Of a stretch of 64,000 nucleotides of DNA, positions 22,475 to 33,779 are shown piece by piece. Below the pieces are notes generated by a model, which was given only the letters and a program-made list of their open reading frames with translations, was not told the DNA's origin and ran no database searches. The stretch is taken from contig JAPVLO010000622.1 of the NCBI GenBank assembly GCA_027257055.1, positions 320,001 through 384,000 on the forward strand. The letters run 5' to 3'. Numbering within the stretch: the first letter of the stretch is position 1; every line of letters starts with the position of its first letter. Made by a program: the position numbers and the translations under genes. The DNA is from Cephalopachus bancanus (Eukaryota > Chordata > Mammalia > Primates > Tarsiidae).

Positions 22475-22829
22475 TGAAAATGAGCCAGGCGTGATGGCAT
22501 CTGTTTTCTGGGCTTCTTGGGAGGCTGAGGCGGGAGGCTCGCTCGAGGCCGGGAGTTCGAGACCCGCCGGGGCCACTCAGCCAGACTCCACCTCTATAAA
22601 TAATAACAACAATTAAGTTCTACAAATAATAATAAATAATAATAATGAGACGAGTTGGGCGTGAGGGGTGGGCGCGCAGGTGGCCCCGGAGAGGGAAAAA
22701 CCGAGGACACGCCCACCCCCTCACGCCCCCGCCCCCTCCCCCACGCGACCACTCCCCGCACCCCCCGCACGCGCCCACCCCTCCCCCCCTCCGCCCGGAC
22801 TCCCACGAAAGGGGCGGCGACATGGCCAC
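22149..22829 (+). repeat. CRLF2 intron 4, 3' part: sense SINEs and GC-rich spacer
   Basis: Sense-oriented SINE pieces at about 22195-22260, 22285-22440 and 22490-22605 (GTTCGAGACCCGCCGGGGCC, AATAATAATAAT tails). Positions 22625-22829 are a C-rich lead-in to the tandem array. Confidence 0.75.
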
Positions 22830-25800
22830 GAGTCAGCCGGGGGGCCACGAGGCGTCGCCCCCCACCCCGTCCCACCACCCACCCCGCCCGACCCCACCCA
22901 CCCCCGCCCCCCACGCACCCACCCCCGCCCCCTTCCCCCACCCGCCCACCCCCCTCCACGCAGCCACCGACCCGTCCTGCAGTCAAACCATCCTTGCCCC
23001 CCGCCCACCCCCGAATCCGCCCCTCGACCCGCCCGCCCGCCCATCCCCCCCGACTCATCCGCCCCCCCCCCCACCCCTCCGCCGTCCACCCACCCGCCCG
23101 CCCCACCCATCCCCCCCACCCGCCCCTCCCCACCCGCCCGCCCCGCCCATCCTGCGGTCAAACCATCCTTACCGCCCTCCGTCCCTCCGTCCCGTAATCC
23201 ACGAGTTTGCCCACCCGCCCGCCCACCCACCCTGCACTCACCCACCCCCCACCCATCCCCCCACCCGCCCTCCGTCCTGCAGTCAAACCATCCTTGCCAC
23301 CATCCACACCTGAATCACCCCTTGACCCACCCCCTGCCCATCCCCCACCGACTCATCCACCCGTGCACCCACACCTCTATCCGTCCACCCCCTACCCACC
23401 CGCCCACCCACCCCATCCATCCCCACCCACATCTCCCCACCCACCCATTCTTCAATCAAACTATCCTTGCCACCCTCCGTCCATCCACCCCTTAATCCAC
23501 GCACTGACCCACCCACCCACCCACCCTCGCCCATCGACTCTTCCAGCCATGCACCCACCCCTCCATCCGTCCACCCACCCATTCCCCAACCCCCATCTGC
23601 CACCCACCTCCCACCCACTCACCCACCCCCGCCCACCCCCCACCCGCCTCTCCCCACCCACCCGCCACCCGTCCTGCAGTCAGACCATCCTTGCCACCCT
23701 CCTCCATCCACCCCTCAATCCACCCCTTGACCCACCCCCTGACCCACCCCCTGCCATCCCCCATCGACTCATCCACCCGTGCACCCGCCCCTCTATCCGT
23801 CCACCCCCCACCCACCCACCCACCCCATCCGTCCCCCCACCCGCCTCTCCCCACCCACCCACCCACCCGTCCTGCAGTCAAACCGTCCTTGCCACCCTCC
23901 GTCCATCCCACCCTCGACCCACCCCTTGACCCACCCCTACCCACCCCCCACCGACTCATCCACCCGTGCACCCGCCCCGCTATCCGTCCACCCCCTACCC
24001 ACCCACCCACGCCACCCATCCCCCCACCCGCACCTCCCACCCACCCACCCACCCGTCCTGCAGTCAGACCATCCTTGCCACCCTCCACGCATCCACCCCG
24101 AATCCACCCCTTGGCCCCCCCGCCCATCCCCCACCCCCCACCCATCCATGTCCCCAGTCATCCCCCAACCCCCGTCCCCGCCCCCCGGCCCCATCCACCC
24201 CTCCCCCATCCACCCACCCACCCACCCGTGCTGCAGTCAAACCATCCTTGCCACCACCCGTCTGGCCGCCCCTTGACCCGCCCACCGCCCCCTCCACCCA
24301 CCCACCGTCCAACCACCCATTTACCCATAAGCCCATCCTTCAAGCCACCCATCCACGCATCCACCCATTCACTCATTCATTCATTCACCCATCCATCGTT
24401 CAATCAATCCAGCCATCCTTTCATCCATCCTTCGATCAAACCATCCTTGGAACCATCCACCCATCCATCCACGCGTTCATTCGTTCATCCACTCATTCAT
24501 TTCTTCACCCACCCACGCATCCTTCAAGCCATCCATCCTGCCATCAAACCGTCCTTGCAGCCACCCGCCCGCCCACCCCTCCACCCCTTAATCCACCCAT
24601 CTGCCCGTCATCCATCGACGCGTCCAACCCTCCGTCCATCCATCCACCCATTCATTCATTCATTCATCCATCCATTCCTTCACCCACCTACTCCTCCTGC
24701 AATCAAACCCTCCTTGCAACCACCCGCCCGCCCATCCCTCCGCCCTTTAATCCACCCGCCACCCATCTGCCCACCCATCCACCCGTCCACTCATCCATCC
24801 TTCAATCCGCCCACCCATCCACCCATCCATCCACGCATTCATTCATTCATTCATCCACCCATCTATCCACGCATTCATTCATTCATTCATTCCTCCGTCC
24901 ATCCATTCCTCCCCCCACCCACTCCTCCTGCAATCAAACCCTCCTTGCCGCCACCCCCCCGCCCATCCCGCCACCCTTTAATCCACCCATCGAATCATCC
25001 ATCCACCCACCCACCCATCCATCCATCCATCATTCATTCATCCACTCGTTCATTCCTTCACCCACCCACTCATCCTGCAATCAAACCATCCTTGCAACCA
25101 CCCACCCACCCACCCATCCACACATTCATTAATTCATCCACCCATCCACCCACCCATCCACCCATCCATTCATTCATCCACCCATCCATCCACCCATCCA
25201 TGCATTCATTCATTCCTCCGTCCATCCATCCCTTCCCCCACCCACTCCTCCTGCAATCAAACCATCCTTGCCACCACCCACCCGCCCACCCGCCACCCTT
25301 TAATCCACCCATTATCCATCCACCCATCCATCTATTCATTCATTCATCCACCCACCCACCCATCCATCCATCATTCATTCATTCATCCACTCGTTCATTC
25401 CTTCACCCACCCACTCATCCTGCAATCAAACCATCCTTGCAACCACCCACCCACCCACCCATCCACCCATTCATTCATTCATCCACCCACCCACCCATCC
25501 ACCCATTCATTCATTCATCCACCCATCCACCCACCCACCCACCCACCCATTCATCCACCCCATCCACCCATCTACCCACCCACCCACCCACTCACCCACC
25601 CATCCATCCATTCATTCATTCATCCACCCATGCGTCCAACCATCCATCCTTCAATCCACCCACCCACCCACCCATCCATCATTCATCCGTCATTCATTCA
25701 TTCATCCACCCATCCACCCATCCACCTACCACCCACCCACCCATCCATTCATTCATCCGTCATTCATTCACTCATCCACCCATCCACCCATCATCTACCA

Positions 25801-26110
25801 CCCACCCACCCACCCACCCATCCATTCATTCATTCATCCACCCATCCATCCATTCATTCATTCATTCATCCACCCATCCATCCACGCATTCATTCATTCA
25901 TTCATTCCTCCGTCCATCCATTCCTTCCCCCTCCCACTCCTCCTGCAATCAAACCATCCTTGCCGCCACCCACCCGCCCCCCCAGCCACCCTTCAATCCA
26001 CCCGTCACCCATCCGCCCATCCATCCATTCATTCATTCATCCACCCACCCACCCATCCATCGTTCATTCATTCATTCATCCACCCTTAACCCACCCATTG
26101 ACCCTCCCAC
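22830..26110 (+). repeat. CRLF2 intron 4: CCACCCATC array with a GTCAAACCATCCTTGCC marker, about 16 copies
   Basis: A roughly 125-225 bp unit of CCACCCATCCACCC with the marker GTCAAACCATCCTTGCC (variants) at about 22982, 23157, 23281, 23453, 23678, 23876, 24062, 24236, 24434, 24542, 24702, 24929, 25079, 25255, 25421 and 25948. From 24350 on, ATTCATTCATTCATCC takes over. Long proline/histidine-rich open frames here are repeat artefacts. Confidence 0.92.
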
Positions 26111-26252
26111 CGCCACCCCCCATCCCCCACCCTCCGCACCCCAGACCCACTGCTCCCCCGACGGCCTCACGCCCCATCCCCCCCCCCCTCCCTCCCGCCC
26201 TCCCGGCCCCGCCCCCTGCCCCCCGCGCCCGGGGTCGCGGCCGCCCGCCCAC

Positions 26253-26386
26253 CTGCCACTCGGCGTCGAAGGGGCTGCGGTGCTGGAGCTCGTAGCGGAC
26301 CCCGGCGTAGGGCAGGTCACGGCAGGTCGCCGTCACGCGCTCGGGGCCCCCCTGCAGGCGCAGGGCATGCGGGGCGGCGGGCTTCA
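26253..26386 (-). CDS. CRLF2: CRLF2 exon 4: start of the second fibronectin III domain
   Basis: Acceptor CCCCCCCCGCAG, donor CAG|GTGGGC, 134 bases, phase 1 in and phase 0 out. LKPAAPHALRLQGGPERVTA then TCRDLPYAGVRYELQHRSPF and DAEWQ align with human LKPSSPKHVRFSWHQDAVTV, TCSDLSYGDLLYEVQYRSPF and DTEWQ. This is the hinge and first strands of the membrane-proximal domain. The acceptor lies only about ten bases from a tandem SINE array. Confidence 0.95.
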
Positions 26387-26395
26387 CTGCGGGGG

Positions 26396-27303
26396 GGGCC
26401 GAGACGGGAGGGTCGGGGTTCGAGACCCGCCGGGGCAGCATAGCAAGGTCCTGTCTCCTCTTGGGAGCCCCGGATGGGAGGGTCGGGGTTCGAGACCCGC
26501 CGGGGCAGCGTAGCAAGATCCTGTCTCCGCTTGGGAGGCCCAGATGGGAGGACCAGGGCTCGAGACTCGCCGGGGCAGTGTAGCAAGATCCCATCTCTGC
26601 TTGGGAGGCCCGGATGGGAGGATCAGGGTTCGAGACCCGCCGGGGCAGCATAGCAGGATTCCGTCTCCGCTTCGGAGGCCCAGATGGGAGGATTGGGGTT
26701 TGAGACCCGCCGGGGCAGCATAGCAAGATCCCTGTCTCTGCCTGGGAGGCCAAGGCTGGGAGGATCTGGGTTCGAGAATCACCGGGGCAGTGTAGCAAGA
26801 TCCCATCCCCGCTTGGGAGGCCCAGATGGGAGGATCGGGGTTCGAGACCCGCCGGGGCAGCATAACAAGACCCCGTCTCCGCCTGGGAGGCCAAGGCGGG
26901 ACGATCAGCGTTCAAGGCCCGCCGGGGCAGCATAGTGAGACCCCATTTCCACTTGAGAGGCCAAGGCGGGAGGATCGCTGGAAGCTGGGCGTTCGAGACC
27001 CGGCGGGCCCACCTAGCAAGACCCCATCTCTACAAACCCATAATAAAAATAAAACAATAATAATAATACTATGAACACGAGCAAGGGGTGACGGTGTATG
27101 TTATCACAGTGACCAGGGAGGCCAAGGCGGGAGGATCGCTGGAGCCCAGGAGGCCGAGCCCTGCCCGCCCGCCGGGCCCACACAGCCAGACCCTCACTCA
27201 AAAAAAAAATCCCAGAAATCCCCACGAGGTCGATGGGGAGAGACCCCGGCGTGAGGGTCCCGGGGAACCTTCGAGAAGACCAGTCTCGCCCCCCGGCCCT
27301 CAC
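26396..27303 (+). repeat. CRLF2 intron 3: tandem array of truncated SINEs plus one SINE
   Basis: About nine copies, 65-75 bp each, of GGGAGGCCCAGATGGGAGG ATCGGGGTTCGAGACCCGCC GGGGCAGCATAGCAAGATCC between 26396 and 27035. A further sense SINE with an AATAATAATA tail lies at about 27070-27215. The repeats occupy almost the whole 917-bp intron. Confidence 0.9.
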
Positions 27304-27467
27304 GGAAATCGCTGATCCAGTGACTCCGGCTGAGAAGGACGTGGGTTCGGTTCCAGACGGAGAAATGAAGGATCCCGTCCTCTTCGGCCTCCAGAAAACA
27401 CCCCGAGGTGCGGCCTCCCCGGAAGGTGTAGTTGGGACACGGGCCGAAGGGCTTCTGGGTGTCGAAC
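27304..27467 (-). CDS. CRLF2: CRLF2 exon 3: first fibronectin III domain with conserved cysteine pair
   Basis: Acceptor CGAACTGCAG, donor TTTCC|GTGAGG, 164 bases, phase 2 in and phase 1 out. Residues FDTQKPFGPCPNYTFRGGRT, SGCFLEAEEDGILHFSVWNR and THVLLSRSHWISDF align with human FNGDEAYDQCTNYLLQEGHT, SGCLLDAEQRDDILYFSIRN and GTHPVFTASRWMVYYL. The cysteine pair is kept. NYT and NRT are potential N-glycosylation sites. No initiator lies in the exon, so it was found by matching the human protein in the frame that the neighbouring exons require. Confidence 0.93.
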
Positions 27468-27489
27468 CTGCAGTTCGGTCAGAGAAGGA

Positions 27490-27870
27490 TTCGGGTCGAG
27501 CGTTCGAGACCAGCCTGGGCCACGTAGTGGGACCCCATCGCTAAAAAGCAGTCATACTGAAGAGAGGGTGCTGGGTGTGGTGGCGGACGCCTGTCAGCCC
27601 GGCACTTGGGGAGGCCGAGGGGGGAGGATCGCGGGAGGACGAGAGTTCGAGACCCGCCTGGGCCCCATGGTGAGACCCCACCTCTCCCAAATATTAAGAC
27701 ATTCACGGAGTAGATAATAAAGCATAATAAGAAATAGGTGATCGATAGGGTGGACGGATAGGATTGATAGATAGATAATAGATAATATTATAAATATTAT
27801 ATATTTATATATATATAAATATATATATATTATAAATAAATACCCACACGGTAGATAGATGATGGGTAGA
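27490..27870 (+). repeat. CRLF2 intron 2: sense SINEs and an AT-rich tail
   Basis: A partial SINE at 27500-27545 (GCGTTCGAGACCAGCCTGGG) and a fuller one at about 27568-27690. Then an AT-rich stretch with TATATATAAATATATATATA at about 27795-27840. Confidence 0.8.
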
Positions 27871-30205
27871 TGGAAAATTGGATCCATAGATAGATCGATC
27901 TTGAGATTGATTGATTAGAGATGGATCGATATGGAGGTCGATAATAGAGAAAAGAAAATGATCGACGATAGTGGATAGATACCTGATCGGTATGAGAGAG
28001 AGCTCGATAGTGGCTGATAGTGGATCGATACCTGATCGGTATGAGAGAGAGACCAATAGATGGGTGATAGTGGATCGATACCTGATCTGTATGAGAGAGA
28101 GATCAATAGATGGCTGATAGTGGATAGATACGTGATCGATATGAGAGAGATCAATAGGTGGCTGATAGTGGATTGATACCTGATCGGTCTGAGAGAGAGA
28201 TCAATAGGTGGCTGATAGTGGATAGATACCTGATCGGTCTGAGAGAGAGATCAACAGGTGGCTGATAGTGGATCGATACCTGATCGGTCTGAGAGAGAGA
28301 TCAACAGGTGGCTGATAGTGGATCGATACCTGATCGGTATGGGAGAGAGATCAATAGGTGGCTGATAGTGGATCAATACCTGATCGGTCTGAGAGAGAGA
28401 TCAATAGATGGCTGATAGTGGATAGATACGTGATCGGTATGAGAGAGATCAATAGGTGGCTGATAGTGGATCGATACCTGATCGGTCTGAGAGAGAGATC
28501 AATAGGTGGCTGATAGTGGATCGATACCTGATCGGTATGGGAGAGAGATCAATAGGTGGCTGATAGTGGATCAATACCTGATCGGTCTGAGAGAGAGATC
28601 AATAGATGGCTGATAGTGGATAGATACGTGATCGGTATGAGAGAGATCAATAGGTGGCTGATAGTGGATCGATACCTGATCGGTATGAGAGAGAGATCAA
28701 TAGGTGGCTGATAGTGGATCGATACCTGATCGGTATGGGAGAGAGATCAATAGGTGGCTGATAGTGGATTGATACCTGATCGGTCTGAGAGAGAGATCAA
28801 TAGGTGGCTGATAGTGGATTGATACCTGATCGGTCTGAGAGAGAGATCAATAGGTGGCTGATAGTGGATCGATACCTGATCGGCCTGGGAGAGAGATCAA
28901 TAGGTGGCTGATAGTGGATCAATACCTGATCGGTCTGAGAGAGAGATCAATAGATGGCTGATAGTGGATCGATACGTGATCGGTATGAGAGAGATCAACA
29001 GGTGGCTGATAGTGGATCGATACCTGATCGGTCTGAGAGAGAGATCAATAGGTGGCTGATAGTGGATCGATACCTGATCGGTATGGGAGAGAGATCAATA
29101 GGTGGCTGATAGTGGATCAATACCTGATCGGTCTGAGAGAGAGATCAATAGATGGCTGATAGTGGATAGATACGTGATCGGTATGAGAGAGATCAATAGG
29201 TGGCTGATAGTGGATCGATACCTGATCGGTATGAGAGAGAGATCAATAGGTGGCTGATAGTGGATCGATACCTGATCGGTATGAGAGAGAGATCAATAGG
29301 TGGCTGATACTGGATCGATACCTGATCGGTCTGGGAGAGAGATCAACAGGTGGCTGATAGTGGATCGATACCTGATCGGTCTGGGAGAGAGATCAACAGG
29401 TGGCTGATAGTGCGTCGATACCTGATCGGTCTGAGAGAGAGATCAATAGGTGGCTGATAGTGGATAGATACTGATCGGTATAAGAGAGAGATCAACAGGT
29501 GGCTGATAGTGGATCAATACCTGATTGGTATGAGAGAGAGATCAATAGGTGGCTGATAGTGGATCAATACCTGATCGGTATGGGAGAGAGATCAATAGGT
29601 GGCTGATAGTGGATCGATACCTGATCGGTCTGGGAGAGAGATCAATAGGTGGCTGATAGTGGATCGATACCTGATCGGTCTGGGAGAGAGATCAACAGGT
29701 GGCTGATAGTGCGTCGATACCTGATCGGTCTGAGAGAGAGATCAATAGGTGGCTGATAGTGAATAGATACCTGATCGGTATAAGAGAGAGATCAACAGGT
29801 GGCTGATAGTGGATCAATACCTGATTGGTATGAGAGAGAGATCAATAGGTGGCTGATAGTGGATCAATACCTGATCGGTATGGGAGAGAGATCAATAGGT
29901 GGCTGATAGTGGATCGATACCTGATCGGTCTGGGAGAGAGATCAATAGGTGGCTGATAGTGGATCGATACCTGATCGGTCTGGGAGAGAGATCAATAGGT
30001 GGCTGATACTGGATCGATACCTGATCGGCCTGGGAGAGAGATCAACAGGTGGCTGATAGTGGATCGATACCTGATCGGCCTGGGAGAGAGATCAACAGGT
30101 GGCTGATAGTGGATCAATACCTGATTGGTATGAGAGAGAGATCAATAGGTGGCTGATAGTGGATCGATACCTGATCGGTATGGGAGAGATCAACAGGTGG
30201 CTGAT
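27871..30205 (+). repeat. CRLF2 intron 2: 50-bp minisatellite GATCAATAGGTGGCTGATAG type, about 44 copies
   Basis: The 50-bp unit is GATCAATAGGTGGCTGATAG TGGATCGATACCTGATCGGT CTGAGAGAGA. Copies are very similar, with variants TGGATAGATACGTG, GTATGGGAGAG and CAACAGG. Higher-order repeats are visible: a block of about 200 bp at 28342 recurs at 28540, and one of about 300 bp at 29470 recurs at 29767. This indicates recent expansion. Each unit contains TGATAG, a WGATAR word. Confidence 0.95.
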
Positions 30206-30660
30206 AGGATGGGTGGGAGGGTGGATGGATGGATAGACAGACAGAGAGGCAGATAATCGATCGAAGATATGTAGATACATGATAGATAGGTGCTCGATTG
30301 AAAATAGGATAGATGGACGGATAGATCGATGATCAATAGAATGGATGGATGGTTGCTGGATCAATCGAGGATACATGGATAGACAGATATGATAGGTGCA
30401 TGGGTGGATGGATAGATCAATACATGGTAGAAAAATACAGAGAGAGGATAGGTGGATAGATCAATAGCTGATAAACAGGATGAACGGCCGGATGGATAAT
30501 AGATCAATAGATGGTAGACAGACGCACAGGTAGATACGATAGGTGGATCGATAGGATGGACAGATGATAGATCGATTGCTGATCGATGGACCGCGAGAAA
30601 GAAAGAACAGACTGTTGGATGGATGGGTGGACAGACGGCTGAGAGGGTCAGAAAGATGAT
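30206..30660 (+). repeat. CRLF2 intron 2: degenerate GATAGATGGAT repeat
   Basis: Irregular GGATGGATAGATCAATAG and GATAGGTGGATCGATAG words without a clear unit; transition between two minisatellites. Confidence 0.7.
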
Positions 30661-31600
30661 GGACGATGGCACATTGGCGATTGATGGATGATTGGCCGAT
30701 TGATTGATACATAGGAAGAAGAGGTGATCGGACGGATGGGTAGATGGAGCGCCGATTGATTGATTGATACATAGGAAGAAGAGGTGATCGGATGGATGGG
30801 TAGATGGAGCGCCGATTGATTGATTGATACTAGGAAGAAGAGGTGATCGGACGGATGGGTAGATGGATCGCCGATTGATTGATTGATACATAGGAAGAAG
30901 AGGTGATCGGACGGATGGGTAGATGGAGCGCCAATTGATTGATTGATACATAAGAAGAAGAGGTGATTGGACGGATGGGTAGATGGAGCGCCGCTTGATT
31001 GATTGATACTAGGAAGAAGAGGTGATCGGACGGATGGGTAGATGGATCGCCGATTGATTGATTGATACATAGGAAGAAGAGGTGATCGGACGGATGGGTA
31101 GACGGATCGCCGATTGATTGATTGATACTAGGAAGAAGAGGTGATCGGACGGATGGGTAGACGGATCGCCGATTGATTGATTGATACTAGGAAGAAGAGG
31201 TGATCGGACGGATGGGTAGATGGATCGCCGATTGATTGATTGATACATAAGAAGAAGAGGTGATCGGACAGATGGGTAGATGGAGCGCCGATTGATTGAT
31301 TGATACATAGGAAGAAGAGGTGATCGGACGGATGGGTAGACGGATCGCCGATTGATTGATTGATACACAGGAAGAAGAGATGATCGGACGGATGGGTAGA
31401 TGGATCGCCGATTGATTGATTGATACATAAGAAGAAGAGGTGATCGGACAGATGGGTAGATGGAGCGCCGATTGATTGATTGATACATAGGAAGAAGAGG
31501 TGATCGGACGGATGGGTAGACGGATCGCCGATTGATTGATACATAAGAAGAGGTGATCGGACGGATGGGTAGACGGATCGCCGATTGATTGATTGATTGA
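30661..31600 (+). repeat. CRLF2 intron 2: 60-bp minisatellite, about 15 copies
   Basis: The unit is GATTGATTGATACATAGGAA GAAGAGGTGATCGGACGGAT GGGTAGATGGATCGCC. Copies are 90% or more alike by eye, with 59- and 60-bp forms (TACATAGG or TACTAGG). Confidence 0.95.
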
Positions 31601-31989
31601 AAGAACAGATGATTGGATGGATGGGTAGGAAGGTAGATGAGGTGAACAGACAGGTGATACAGACATGACTGATGGATTGATGGATGATTGATTGATGATT
31701 ATTGGTAGACGATAGGACGGGTGCGTAGGATCAATAGACAGACAGAATACAGATACATACACGACAGGCAAATGGCTCGATGTAGACACGTCAATGGATC
31801 GATGATAGGATGGACAGACAGACAGACAGATCACGGATAGGCAGGTGATAGACGGATACTTGATCGATGGACGGTGGATCAATACCTAGACGACAGACGG
31901 GTCTGTGGACAGATGCACGGGGCCGATCGGGAGAGGACAGACACCGGGACGGACGGACAGAGAGGCAGACGCGAAGGAGAGACAGACCC
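31601..31989 (+). repeat. CRLF2 intron 2: degenerate GATTGATGG/ACAGACAG stretch
   Basis: Low-complexity GATGATTGATTGATGATTAT and GGACAGACAGACAGACAG words. No unit and no gene. Confidence 0.6.
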
Positions 31990-32985
31990 GCCTCTCCCCA
32001 CCCACCCGCCCACCCGTCCTGCAGTCAAACCATCCTTGCCGCCCTCCGTCCATCCACCCCTCGACCCAACCCTTGACCCACCCGCCCTGCCCGTCCCCCA
32101 TCGACTCATCCACCCGTGCACCCGCCCCTCTATCCGTCCACCCCCCACCCACCCACCCACCCCATCCGTCCCCCACCCGCCTCTCCCCACCCACCCACCC
32201 ACCCGTCCTGCAGTCAAACCATCCTTGCCACCCTCCGTCCATCCACCCCTCAATCCACCCTTGACCCACCCCTGACCACCCCCTGCCCATCCCCCATCGA
32301 CTCATCCACCCGTGCACCCGCCCCGCTATCCGTTCACCCCTACCCACCCACCCACCACCCCCATCCATCCCCCACCCGCCTCTCCCCACCCACCCACCCG
32401 TCCTGCAGTCAAACCATCCTTGCCACCCTCCGTCCATCCACCCTTAATCACGCACTGACCCACCCACCCACCCACCCCTCGCCCATCAACTCTTCCAGCC
32501 ATGCACCCACCCCTCCATCCGTCCACCCACCCATTCCCCCAACCCCCATCTGCCACCCACCCTCCCACCCACTCACCCACCCCCCGCCCATCCCCCCACC
32601 CGCCTCTCCCCACCACCCGCCCACCCGTCCTGCAGTCAAACCATCCTTGCCACCCTCCGTCCATCCACCCCTCGACCCACCCCTTGACCCACCCCCTGAC
32701 CCACCCCCTGCCCATCCCCCATCGACTCATCCACCCGTGCACCCACCCCTCTCTCTGTTCACCCCTACCCACCCACCCACCCCATCCGTCCCCCACCCGC
32801 CTCTCCCACCCACCCACCCACCCGTCCTGCAGTCAAACCATCCTTGCCACCCTCCGTCCATCCACCCCTCAACCCACCCCTTGACCCACCCGCCCGCCCA
32901 TCCCCCATCGACTCATCCACCCGTGCACCCGCCCCTCTATCCGTTCACTCCCTACCCACCCGCCCACCCACCCCCATCCATCCGG
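31990..32985 (+). repeat. CRLF2 intron 2: CCACCCATC array with GTCAAACCATCCTTGCC marker, five copies
   Basis: Same family as the intron 4 array and in the same orientation. Units of about 190-225 bp with the marker near 32024, 32215, 32408, 32633 and 32835, and the companion word CATCGACTCATCCACCCGTG. Confidence 0.95.
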
Positions 32986-33111
32986 AGGTGGAGCGTGTCC
33001 CGGTATTTTCGTGCGTGAGGCCGTCATCATCGTCCGTGGGGCTCGCGGGGTGGTGTTCGCGGGAACCGTGGGAGCACTGGGCCCGGAGTCCCTGCTCCCG
33101 CCGGCACTTAC

Positions 33112-33214
33112 GTGTAGAGGAAGGTGAGGTTCGCCCCCGGGTACCGGCTGGCGTTCCACGACACCCGCACGGTCTCGAAGTTGAAGCAGATAATTTCCAC
33201 CTGCAGGGACTCCT
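33112..33214 (-). CDS. CRLF2: CRLF2 exon 2: N-terminus of the mature receptor
   Basis: Acceptor TTTTCCTCCCAG, donor TACAC|GTAAGT, 103 bases, phase 1 in and phase 2 out. EESLQVEIICFNFETVRVSW and NASRYPGANLTFLY align with human GVQIQIIYFNLETVQVTWNA and SKYSRTNLTFHY. The N-glycosylation sequons NAS and NLT are kept. This exon sits between two oppositely oriented copies of the CCACCC minisatellite. Confidence 0.95.
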
Positions 33215-33249
33215 CTGGGAGGAAAAATGAAACCAAATAAAGGCCAGTC

Positions 33250-33779
33250 CGTGCGTTTTCGGGCCAGGCGGGCGTTGCTTCAAGGTTTTGGAGGCGATGT
33301 CGGTGGCCAGCGCTCGGGGAGGCCGGGAGTGGCTGACCAGACGGGGCAGCAGAGCGAGACCCCATCTCTGCCAAAAAATGTCTTTAAAAAATGAGCCGGG
33401 GGTGGTGGTGTCCACCCGTCATCCCAGCACTTTGGGAGGCCAAGGAGGGGGGATCGCTGGAGGCCGGGACTTTGAGGCCAGCCTGGGCTACCTAGTGAGA
33501 CCCCATAGTCATCATAATAATAACAATGATAATAATAATAAAGTATAGATGGGCCAGGTGTGGTGGCTCACACCTGCCATCCCAGCACTTTGGGAGGCTG
33601 AGGAGGGAGGATCACTGGAGGTCGGGAGCTGGAGACCCGCCTGGGCAGCATAGCAAGACCCCAGCATAGCAAGACCCCATTATTTAAAAAAAAATAGCCC
33701 GGGGTGGTGGTGGTCCAGGCCTGTCACCCCAGCTATTCGGGAGGCTGATTTTCCAGGGGGGGCTGGAGGGCTGGGTGGA
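33250..33779 (+). repeat. CRLF2 intron 1: sense SINEs
   Basis: SINE pieces at about 33290-33375, 33390-33515 (GCACTTTGGGAGGCCAAGG) and 33550-33690 (GTGGTGGCTCACACCTGCCA TCCCAGCACTTTGGGAGGC), plus a truncated one at 33690-33755. The 33550 copy is one of the most Alu-like in the window. Confidence 0.85.

Noticed and set aside
23691..26513. Open frame of about 940 codons, Pro/His/Ser/Thr-rich
   Set aside because: It lies in the CCACCCATC array; a repeat without stop words gives long frames. It shows no domain, and real exons of CRLF2 interrupt the region on the other strand.
30661..31600. Regular 60-bp repeats resembling CRISPR or a phage repeat
   Set aside because: The whole unit, not only part of it, is repeated, as in a minisatellite.
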